Below, piece after piece: positions 1 to 5,332 of a DNA stretch of 8,874 nucleotides. Position 1 is the first letter of the stretch. The number at the start of each line of letters is the position of its first letter. The DNA comes from Methanobacteriota archaeon (GTDB lineage: Archaea > Halobacteriota > Syntropharchaeia > JACQPP01): the NCBI GenBank assembly GCA_016207465.1, contig JACQPP010000106.1:1-8874 (forward strand), read 5' to 3'. The position numbers and the translations under genes are program-made. The notes under the pieces were generated by a model. It saw only the letters and a program-made list of their open reading frames with translations. It had not been told where the DNA came from and did not search any database.

Positions 1-107
1 ACGACGGCGACGGCTGGCTCGACCTGGTGGACCGCTGCCCTAACCAGAGGGAGGACTACAACCACCCCTGGTGGGAAGTCTGGAAGAACGACGGCTGCCC
101 CGGGTAA
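1..107 (+). CDS. C-terminal end of a thrombospondin type 3-like Ca-binding repeat protein (partial)
   Basis: Only the last 34 codons are in the window, read from base 3 to a TAA at 105-107. The peptide starts DGDGWLDLVDRCPNQ and ends NDGCPG. The DGDG...D..D.CP pattern followed by a closing DGCP is typical of thrombospondin type 3 / OmpA-linker calcium-binding repeats, where Asp side chains hold Ca2+ and Cys residues can pair. Such repeats occur in secreted or cell-surface proteins, so an extracellular role is likely, but no other domain is visible. The stop lies 10 bases before a mobile-element-like inverted repeat at 117, so the insertion may have landed just behind this gene or trimmed its end. 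The family call rests on about one repeat. Confidence 0.6.
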   Translation, partial: DGDGWLDLVDRCPNQREDYNHPWWEVWKNDGCPG

Positions 108-114
108 GCCAGAG

Positions 115-168
115 CGGGCTCTGTTGCGTCAAGGTGGGTGTCCGTCGTAGTCACTGTTCTCCGCCAAC
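115..168 (+). repeat. Direct repeat, copy 1 (insertion-sequence-like end)
   Basis: These 54 bases match 1347-1400 in the same orientation. The only differences are two adjacent mismatches (150-151 against 1382-1383). The copy contains the left terminus of the 69-bp mini-element. It lies just downstream of the nuclease-like gene, which is on the minus strand. Confidence 0.85.
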
Positions 169-185
169 CTTCCCGCAACAGAGCC
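117..185. mobile_element. 69-bp mini-element with perfect 12-bp inverted ends
   Basis: The left end GGCTCTGTTGCG (117-128) is exactly inverted at 174-185 (CGCAACAGAGCC). The 45 bases between the ends are too short to encode anything. The termini resemble those of IS6-family elements, such as the GGCTCTGTTGCAAA end of IS6100. That family link is from memory and is an inference. I see no matching 8-bp target duplication (109-116 against 186-193). The unit could be a MITE, or a fusion of two ends left by an internal deletion. Confidence 0.55.
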
Positions 186-238
186 GCAGCAACGAAGGGT
201 TATTCAAACCAGCATATCGTGCTACAGGCCGCCCATGA

Positions 239-1303
239 CTACTTTGTTGATTCTGGCAATGCCAAAGGCGCAGGCTTTGGAGGGCGAAGAGGTTCAGGCT
301 GTTTCCCGCGCAGGATAAGCTCCATGTTCCTCTGGAGCAGGGCGGACTCCCAAGAAATCGCTTGGTAATGTGACCAGCGTTTTTCCCACGTTCGGACATG
401 CTCTCTCGCCTCTTGCTTTATCGTATCCTCCAAATCTCGCGTACGTTGGATTACGTCTTGGATGGGGTTCTTGAACTGTGGGCTCGTGATGTGTTCCACA
501 AGGCGGTTGGCCACAAGTGCCCTCTGACCTTTGATTACCTTCGCTTTATCCAGCTCTACGAGATTGCTTCGTAGGAGCGAAACCAACGGTATGACTCCTT
601 GAGGTGTGACAATAAGCACGCCGCTCTCGCTTCCAATACCATCAAATCCTTTCTTTTTGCCCGTTGTTACCAACACGCCAAAGTCTGCCTCTCTCGAATT
701 TTTGGCCCGCCGTGTCTGCTCAATGTGTGGCGTTTTGACCTTCGGGACTCTCTTACACTCATACACAATGAGACCGATTTGTTTTCGCTCGAATCGGATA
801 GTGTGGAGAACGTCCCCGTTCTTTCCAGCGTGTTTTATCTCATCGCTTGGAAACTCTCTTTGCAGGGCGTGAACAAGGCGTCCTTCGTATTCCAGTCCTT
901 CCGTTTGGGGCGTTGTTCCTTTCTCCATCTGTCGCAAGCGTTGTTCGAGACGCCCCACCTTCTCCCGCTGGCCTGCCATCAACCTCTCGGAGCGTTTTTT
1001 CTCGGCCTGCTTCGCGGCTTCCGCTGCGGCCTTTGTTTTCTCTTTGAGCACGGGTCGCATCTCTGCTCGCACCTGTCGCTCAATCGTGGGTCGCAGCCGT
1101 TTCGCTCTTTGCACAAGTCTCGATTTTTGTCGTTCCAGCGAGCTTTTGGCAGCCTGCAAGCGGCGTGTCTCCTGCTCCAAATGTTGGATATGCTCTTTCT
1201 TGCTCTCCCAGACTCCAGTTGCCTTTTCGAACTCTCTCCTCGTGAGCGGCTTACGGCAAACAGGGCAGCGAAATCGTTCGCTCCCTGTGCGGGGTCTGGG
1301 CAT
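239..1303 (-). CDS. Coiled-coil protein with DUF2130-like PD-(D/E)xK nuclease domain
   Basis: 354 aa. Residues 11-16 carry a CPVC pair (C13, C16), half of a zinc-ribbon-like knuckle. Residues about 35-130 are Lys/Arg/Glu/Gln-rich and read as a long coiled coil. A globular domain follows: E140 in YEG, FPSDEI at 151-156, GD at 163-164, a hydrophobic strand ending in YECK (E182, K184), then a helix and the strand FGVLVTT near 208-214. A D...ExK arrangement on adjacent strands is the core of restriction-endonuclease-like folds. The order of elements matches what I recall of DUF2130, whose members also have N-terminal coiled coils. A DNA-processing or defence role is inference. The C-terminus (335-354) is proline-rich. 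GC is visibly lower than in neighbouring genes and the gene is bracketed by direct repeats, which points to transfer. The ATG at 1303 sits about 32 bases from a TATA-like box, so the mRNA is probably near-leaderless. Confidence 0.75.
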   Translation of the reverse strand: MPRPRTGSERFRCPVCRKPLTRREFEKATGVWESKKEHIQHLEQETRRLQAAKSSLERQKSRLVQRAKRLRPTIERQVRAEMRPVLKEKTKAAAEAAKQAEKKRSERLMAGQREKVGRLEQRLRQMEKGTTPQTEGLEYEGRLVHALQREFPSDEIKHAGKNGDVLHTIRFERKQIGLIVYECKRVPKVKTPHIEQTRRAKNSREADFGVLVTTGKKKGFDGIGSESGVLIVTPQGVIPLVSLLRSNLVELDKAKVIKGQRALVANRLVEHITSPQFKNPIQDVIQRTRDLEDTIKQEAREHVRTWEKRWSHYQAISWESALLQRNMELILRGKQPEPLRPPKPAPLALPESTK

Positions 1304-1330
1304 CGGTGCTGTAGATGCTTCAGCCCGTCA

Positions 1331-1340
1331 TAATTATTCC
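1331..1340 (-). promoter_or_regulatory. TATA-like box of the nuclease-like gene
   Basis: On the minus strand this reads GGAATAATTA. Its centre is about 32 bases before the ATG at 1303, which fits an archaeal TATA box with a leader of a few bases. It lies inside the repeat-bounded unit, so the gene appears to carry its own promoter. Confidence 0.45.
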
Positions 1341-1346
1341 GCTTCC

Positions 1347-1400
1347 CGGGCTCTGTTGCGTCAAGGTGGGTGTCCGTCGTACGCACTGTTCTCCGCCAAC
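1347..1400 (+). repeat. Direct repeat, copy 2 (insertion-sequence-like end)
   Basis: Second copy of the 54-bp repeat, offset by exactly 1232 bases from copy 1. It contains GGCTCTGTTGCG at 1349-1360. No inverted partner end was found downstream of it, so this element is either truncated or its right end has decayed. Confidence 0.85.
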
Positions 1401-1595
1401 TATTGGGGACTTGAGGACACCGCTCCCACAGTGCCCATCTCGAAAGTCCGCCGATACGATGGTTGGGGGCACTACTTTCCACAGAAATGGTGGTAAGTGG
1501 TTTACCTATAGAAAAAGGTCTATACGGTCTTCTTTTTCAGAAAAAACAGATTAAACGACTATTTCTAACTTTCGCGGTAACTTGTCTCTACGGGA
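1401..1595. other. Intergenic stretch without a recognisable gene
   Basis: Together with copy 2 of the repeat and the flanking spacers, this makes up the gene-free span 1304-1635. It becomes AT-richer after about 1500 and has short poly-A and poly-T runs, including a weak 7-bp inverted repeat (1511-1517 with 1532-1538). A plus-strand reading frame ends at 1496 with an aromatic-rich tail but matches nothing I know. It may be leftover element interior. I see no RNA gene. Confidence 0.4.
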
Positions 1596-1606
1596 TTTTA
1601 GAATAT
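1596..1606 (+). promoter_or_regulatory. TATA-like box of the glycoside hydrolase gene
   Basis: TTTTAGAATAT centred near 1600. Transcription would start around 1625. That fits a leaderless message from the ATG at 1627, or a leader of about 10 bases to the ATG at 1636. Confidence 0.45.
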
Positions 1607-1635
1607 GCCGTTGGCCCGCGCAGAGGATGTTGACC

Positions 1636-2619
1636 ATGGCAAACACACCCCGCATCCCGGTTCTCATTCTCGCGGCCACCCTGGCGGCCATCCTCCTCTC
1701 GGGGACCGCCCTGGCCTACAGCACGGCCCACCTGGACAAGATGGCCCAGGATGGGGTCAAGTGGGTGCGCAGCGACGTGCGCCCCAGCGACAAGGACGGG
1801 GGCAACTCCATCAAATTCGCCTCCGCCGCCAAGGCCCGCGGCCTCAACGTCATCGCCATCATCAAGTCGGACGACTTCAAGCCCTACGCCTCCTACTGGT
1901 ATTGGTCCTGGGGATGCTGGTGCTGGAGATACTACGACTGGGGCGCCGAGTGGTCCAAACAGGTGCAGAAGGTGGCCTCCGAACTCAAGCCCTACGGGGT
2001 CAAGACCTACCAGGTGGACAACGAACTCAACCACCCCTACTGGAACACCTACACCTACGCCAACTACCAGCTCCGCAAGGACATCGTCACCATCGGCGCC
2101 AAGGCCGTCAAGAAGGTGGACCCCTACGCCACCACGGCGGTCAACCTCATCGAGCTGGGCACGGGCACCCTCAACTTCGACATTGACCTCTACAAGCAGG
2201 CCCGCTCCGCCGGGGCCCCCCTCGACATCCTGGGGCTCGACACCTACCGGGGCACCTACACCCTGGGCTCCCCCACCCAGTATGCCTCCGACGTGGACGC
2301 CGTCTACAGCCGCTGGCAGGGCAACGTCATGATCATGGAGACCGGCTTCCCCACCGCCTGGCCCCACACCGAGGCCGACCAGCAGAACTACGTGAACCAG
2401 GTCTTCACCACCATGAAGAACCACCTGTCCACCAAGTCCTGGTTCCGGGGCATCGTCTTCTACGAGTACCTCGACGAGCCTGGCTGGCTCCAGACCGAGG
2501 CCACATTCGGCCTCACCCGCAGCGACGGCATCAGCGAGAAGCCCGCCTGGGACACATTCACCGCCCAAATCAGCGCCACCGCCAACGGCAAGATGGTCGG
2601 CGTGGCCTACCACATCTGA
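1636..2619 (+). CDS. Secreted TIM-barrel glycoside hydrolase candidate (clan GH-A type)
   Basis: 327 aa. Residues 1-27 form a signal peptide: a short basic start, a hydrophobic core near 8-21 and an ALA cleavage site before Y28. The rest reads as a (beta/alpha)8 barrel: GVKWVRSDV (40-48), GLNVIAIIKSDD (69-80), YQVDNELN (125-132), LDILGLDTY (196-204), VMIMETGFPT (231-240) and FRGIVFYEY near the end. E130 after Asn in DNELN and E235 in METG stand where clan GH-A enzymes have acid/base and nucleophile, about 105 residues apart. It therefore probably cleaves beta-linked glycans outside the cell by a retaining mechanism; family and substrate are not identifiable. Residues 84-106 are packed with Trp and Tyr and contain C94 and C96. 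GAGG at 1623-1626 suits the 1636 start; ATG 1627 in the same frame is the alternative. It is monocistronic and ends in a structured T-rich spacer. Confidence 0.7.
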   Translation: MANTPRIPVLILAATLAAILLSGTALAYSTAHLDKMAQDGVKWVRSDVRPSDKDGGNSIKFASAAKARGLNVIAIIKSDDFKPYASYWYWSWGCWCWRYYDWGAEWSKQVQKVASELKPYGVKTYQVDNELNHPYWNTYTYANYQLRKDIVTIGAKAVKKVDPYATTAVNLIELGTGTLNFDIDLYKQARSAGAPLDILGLDTYRGTYTLGSPTQYASDVDAVYSRWQGNVMIMETGFPTAWPHTEADQQNYVNQVFTTMKNHLSTKSWFRGIVFYEYLDEPGWLQTEATFGLTRSDGISEKPAWDTFTAQISATANGKMVGVAYHI

Positions 2620-2720
2620 ATCCCTTTTCTTTCTTTTGCTACGCCCGACGCTGCGCGTCGGGCTAACGCAGCCGCCGACCTGCGGTCGGCGGCTGCTGCA
2701 AAAGAAAGAAAAGCGATTCA
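2617..2720. repeat. Nested inverted repeat: long outer stem enclosing two hairpins
   Basis: The outer arms 2617-2639 and 2698-2720 are complementary over 23 bp with one mismatch (2623 against 2714). Inside are two perfect hairpins: 2643-2650 with 2656-2663 (8 bp, 5-base loop) and 2668-2680 with 2684-2696 (13 bp, 3-base loop). As RNA this would fold into a three-way junction. The outer arm begins in the stop codon of the upstream gene. The two inner stems are GC-rich, whereas the outer arms are mostly pyrimidine against purine. Confidence 0.85.
2624..2637 (+). terminator. T-rich terminator of the glycoside hydrolase gene
   Basis: CTTTTCTTTCTTTT begins five bases after the TGA. Archaeal RNA polymerase ends transcription at T-rich tracts, so this is the likely stop site. 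The tract is also the left arm of the outer inverted repeat. Confidence 0.6.
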
Positions 2721-2739
2721 AGTCGGAAAAGAAAGAAAA
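2700..2739 (-). terminator. Tandem T-rich terminators for the convergent minus-strand operon
   Basis: AAAAGAAAGAAAA occurs at 2700-2712 and again at 2727-2739. On the minus strand these are two T-rich tracts that a transcript leaving the NmrA-like gene meets in turn. A GC-rich hairpin (2786-2793 with 2799-2806, 8 bp) lies directly behind that gene's stop codon. Confidence 0.55.
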
Positions 2740-2806
2740 CGATCGGACTCGTTCAGAACGAAATCCCGTGTCCCGCAACCTGCCCGCGGCGGGGGCCGCC
2801 CGCCGC

Positions 2807-3706
2807 CTACGCCTGGACGGAAGCCCTCAGGAACTCCTCCCACCCCATGAGGGGACCCGGGAAGGCCTCGCGGGTGCGCCTGGACTCCGCGGGGCTGCAG
2901 GCGAATCCCTCCCGGAGGTAAACCTCCATGAAGAGGACCAGCTCCCAGAGGGATGGGTTGACAAGCCGGAGGATGGGCTTGGAGGCCCCAATGAGCCCGG
3001 GGGGAACCCGGATGACCCGCCGGCGTCCCCGGACCCTCTCCAGCGTGCGCAGTGCCTGGTTGAATGTGAGGTCCTCCGGGCCCCCCAGTTCAAATGTGGC
3101 GTTCCTGGCCTCCGGCCTCCGGAGGGCCTCCACAGCCACCCGGGCGATGTCGCGGCAGGCGATGGCCGAGAGGGGGCGGGTGTCCCGGGTGGGGAGGACG
3201 GGGACCCCCCGCTGGGTGGAGTGCTCCCCCTGGAGAAACTCCAGGAGGCTCTCCATGAAGATGGATGGCCGGAGGATGGTGTGGGGGAGCCCGCTGGACC
3301 GGAGATGCTCCTCCGCACGCCGCTTCGCGGCGAACAGCACCGGGGGCAGGTCCCGGTCCGCCCACAGGACCGAGACGAACACATAGTGGCCGACCCCCGC
3401 CTCCCGGGCGGCCTCCACCAGATTGCGGTTCCCCTCCTCGTCCGCCCTCAGAAGCGTGTCCCCCCCGCGGGAGAAGTGGCGCCCCGCCGCGGTGACGACG
3501 GCCCCTGTCCCCCGGCATGCCCTCCCCAGGGAGGCCGGGTCCAGGAGGTCCCCGAAGGCCAGCTCGGCCCCCATCTCCTTCAGGGCCCCGTGGCGGGACG
3601 AGGGCCTCACCAGGGCCCGCACCGGGACACCCCTCCGGAGAAGCATCTCCGCCGCGTGGTGTCCCACCGGGCTCGTTCCCCCTGCCACCAGCACCGGGCC
3701 CGCCAT
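2807..3706 (-). CDS. NmrA-like / atypical SDR NAD(P)-binding protein
   Basis: 299 aa with an N-terminal Rossmann fold. VLVAGGTSPVG (residues 5-15) matches the dinucleotide-binding loop of extended and atypical SDRs, except that S12 replaces the middle glycine. FGDLLDP (51-57) follows the third strand, as in NmrA and NDUFA9-like proteins. Later come YVFVSVL (108-114), K128 in FAAKRRAEEHL, LRPSIFMES (145-153) and FELGGPEDLTFNQ (205-216), all usual landmarks of this group. There is no Tyr-x-x-x-Lys catalytic pair, so a redox-sensing, chaperone or isomerase-like role is as likely as dehydrogenase activity; the substrate cannot be told. No membrane segment is evident. The start lies three bases after the stop of the RlmE gene, so the two are almost certainly co-transcribed and translation may be coupled. 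No shared function is obvious. Confidence 0.8.
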   Translation of the reverse strand: MAGPVLVAGGTSPVGHHAAEMLLRRGVPVRALVRPSSRHGALKEMGAELAFGDLLDPASLGRACRGTGAVVTAAGRHFSRGGDTLLRADEEGNRNLVEAAREAGVGHYVFVSVLWADRDLPPVLFAAKRRAEEHLRSSGLPHTILRPSIFMESLLEFLQGEHSTQRGVPVLPTRDTRPLSAIACRDIARVAVEALRRPEARNATFELGGPEDLTFNQALRTLERVRGRRRVIRVPPGLIGASKPILRLVNPSLWELVLFMEVYLREGFACSPAESRRTREAFPGPLMGWEEFLRASVQA

Positions 3707-3709
3707 ACG

Positions 3710-4282
3710 TCAGAGCCTGCCCTCCGCCACCAGATAAACCTCGGCGCTCCCCTGCTGCTTCGCCGGGGGCTCGTAGAGCCGGACGCTCTGGAACATCCCC
3801 CGGGCCCGCCGGGCGACCCCCGGCTCCTCTGCACCCCTGAACAATTTGATGACCGCCCCCCCGCCGGGCCGCAGAAACTTCTGGGCGAGGTCGAGGGCCC
3901 GGTGGGCGAGCCCGGCCTGCCGGGCGTGGTCCGTCGCGCGGGCCCCGGTGAACTTGGGGGCCATGTCGCTCAGGAGCAGGTGGAATTTGCCGGGAAGCCC
4001 CTGGAGGGCCTCCTCCAGCGATGGGTCGAGGACATCGGCCACCAGATGGAGGACCCCGGGGAGGGGCTCCATCTCGGCCCGGTCCACGGCCACCACCCGG
4101 GCCCCCCGCTGGGCGGCCACCTGGCTCCAGCCCCCCGGCGCGGCCCCCAGGTCCAGCACCATGTCCCCGGGGCGGAGAAGGTGGAACCTCCCGTCCATCT
4201 GGAGGAGCTTGTAGGCGGCCCGGGAGCGGTATCCCTCCTTGAGCGCCTTCCGGTAATATCGGTCACGAGGAACTTTTCTCAT
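3710..4282 (-). CDS. rlmE: 23S rRNA 2'-O-ribose methyltransferase RlmE (FtsJ/RrmJ family)
   Basis: 190 aa, close to the usual length of compact archaeal FtsJ proteins. It transfers a methyl group from S-adenosylmethionine to a ribose 2'-OH of an rRNA in the cytoplasm. The Lys-Asp-Lys-Glu tetrad of the family is complete: K25 (RAAYK), D106 (LLSDMAP), K146 (VIKLF) and E181 (SAEVYLV). The spacing of the last three matches the E. coli enzyme. The SAM-binding loop LDLGAAPGGWSQVA spans 43-56 and the acidic D67 follows the second strand. It heads an operon with the NmrA-like gene and diverges from htpX across 57 bp. ATG 4282 is about 27 bases from a TTTAAG box on the minus strand, which suggests a leaderless message. 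Whether the substrate is the bacterial-type 23S position or another RNA cannot be read here. Confidence 0.92.
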   Translation of the reverse strand: MRKVPRDRYYRKALKEGYRSRAAYKLLQMDGRFHLLRPGDMVLDLGAAPGGWSQVAAQRGARVVAVDRAEMEPLPGVLHLVADVLDPSLEEALQGLPGKFHLLLSDMAPKFTGARATDHARQAGLAHRALDLAQKFLRPGGGAVIKLFRGAEEPGVARRARGMFQSVRLYEPPAKQQGSAEVYLVAEGRL

Positions 4283-4304
4283 CGTTGTTCATTCTTGGGG
4301 GAAT

Positions 4305-4314
4305 GCTTAAATCC
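4305..4314. promoter_or_regulatory. Shared TATA-like box between rlmE and htpX
   Basis: TTAAAT at 4307-4312 reads GATTTAAG on the minus strand and GCTTAAAT on the plus strand. It is about 27 bases from the rlmE ATG (4282) and about 30 from the htpX ATG (4340). It is the only AT-rich box in the 57-bp gap, so both genes may depend on it. The minus-strand reading is closer to the archaeal consensus. Confidence 0.45.
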
Positions 4315-4339
4315 CGACTCTCCCTTCCTATAGGATGAT

Positions 4340-5332
4340 ATGAGCGTCGCCATCTGGAAACTCCGCCTGCGCCTCTGGCTGAGCGTGACCCTCCTCTTCG
4401 CCCTCCTCTACGCCTTCTTCGTGGGGGTGGGATTCCTCGCCTTCCGCACCGCCACCGGGTTCCTCGGGTTCGCCCTGGCCATCACCCTCCTGATGGTCTT
4501 CATCCAGTACATGCTGGGGCCGGTGATTGTGGGGTGGTCCATGCGGGTCCGCCGGGTCACGGAGCAGGAGGAGCCCCGCCTCCACGCCATCGTGGACGAA
4601 CTGGCCCGCGAGGCGAAGATGCCGAAGCCCCGGGTGGGGGTCTCCGAGGTCCCCATCCCCAACGCCTTCGCCTACGGCCGCACCCGCCGGGGGGCCCGCA
4701 TCTGCGTCACCCGCGAACTCATGGGCCGCCTCGACGAGAAGGAGCTCAAGGGGGTCCTCGGCCACGAATTGAGCCACATCCTCCACCGGGACGTGGTCCT
4801 CATCACCCTCCTCAGCGTCATCCCCATGGTCCTCTACCACATCTACATCTCCCTCTTCTGGGGCTCCCTCTTCGGTGGCCGCAGCCGGGACCGGGGGGCG
4901 GCCATGGCCGTCGCCATGGGGGCCTTCCTCTTCTACTTCATCTCCCAGTTGTTCGTCCTCTACGCCAGCCGCCTCCGCGAACTCTACGCGGACCAGGGGG
5001 CGGTCCGGCTCACGGGGGAGCGCGCGCCCCTGGCCAGCGCCCTCTTCAAGATTGTGTATGGGACCAGCCGCCACCGCCCCGAGGACCTCAAGAAGGTGGA
5101 GGGGATGCGGGCCCTCTTCGCCTCCGACCCCGCCACCGCCCGCCACGACGCGGTGGACCTCCGCAGTTTCGACCTCAACCGGGATGGCCGCATTGACGAG
5201 TCCGAACTCGACATGATGGCCCGCGAGAACATCCGAATCGGCCGGGCCCAGCGCATGATGGAGATGTTCTCCACCCACCCGAACATGGTGAAGCGCATCA
5301 AGGCCCTCTCCGACACCGAGGCCCGGGCCTAA
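4340..5332 (+). CDS. htpX: HtpX-like M48 membrane zinc metalloprotease with EF-hand loop
   Basis: 330 aa. HtpX proteases cut damaged or misfolded membrane proteins at the cytoplasmic membrane. Two N-terminal membrane spans (about 14-35 and 41-64) precede the catalytic region, with two more hydrophobic stretches at about 152-174 and 187-208. The zinc motif HELSH (H142, E143, H146) follows KGVLG, and E214 in RELYAD is the third ligand, as in M48B. PNAFAYG (107-113) and the C-terminal STHPNMVKRIKAL (311-323) are further family marks. Residues 278-289 form a complete EF-hand loop (D278, N280, D282, G283, I285, D286, E289), inserted between the catalytic helix and the STHP motif; this is not usual in HtpX. 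Upstream, AGG at 4332-4334 offers only a weak ribosome site, so a nearly leaderless start is likely. The gene converges on the phosphatase gene and their stop codons overlap. Confidence 0.92.
   Translation: MSVAIWKLRLRLWLSVTLLFALLYAFFVGVGFLAFRTATGFLGFALAITLLMVFIQYMLGPVIVGWSMRVRRVTEQEEPRLHAIVDELAREAKMPKPRVGVSEVPIPNAFAYGRTRRGARICVTRELMGRLDEKELKGVLGHELSHILHRDVVLITLLSVIPMVLYHIYISLFWGSLFGGRSRDRGAAMAVAMGAFLFYFISQLFVLYASRLRELYADQGAVRLTGERAPLASALFKIVYGTSRHRPEDLKKVEGMRALFASDPATARHDAVDLRSFDLNRDGRIDESELDMMARENIRIGRAQRMMEMFSTHPNMVKRIKALSDTEARA

Noticed and set aside
1044..1496. 150-codon plus-strand frame running through repeat copy 2 to an aromatic-rich end
   Set aside because: Its first two thirds are antisense to the nuclease-like gene and the remainder matches no transposase or other family I know. 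Kept only as a possible remnant.
1582..1635. TTG start 54 bases upstream for the glycoside hydrolase
   Set aside because: It would put a polar Arg-rich stretch before the signal peptide and start upstream of the TATA-like box.
2617..2741. CRISPR-like or tRNA-like structure
   Set aside because: The repeats are nested inverted arms and two A-rich direct copies, with no regular spacers, no cloverleaf and no T-loop consensus.
1588..2778. Long minus-strand reading frame (396 codons) opposite the glycoside hydrolase
   Set aside because: It is Gly/Val/Asp/Glu-rich low-complexity sequence, typical of a high-GC antisense shadow. The plus frame has a signal peptide and catalytic motifs.
2636..4333. 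565-codon plus-strand frame opposite the RlmE and NmrA-like genes
   Set aside because: Repetitive Gly/Pro/Arg/Glu composition, and it runs antisense across two genes with clear family motifs.
4328..5278. 316-codon minus-strand frame opposite htpX
   Set aside because: Gly/Glu/His/Asp/Val-rich shadow. The plus frame has HELSH, membrane spans and the STHP motif.
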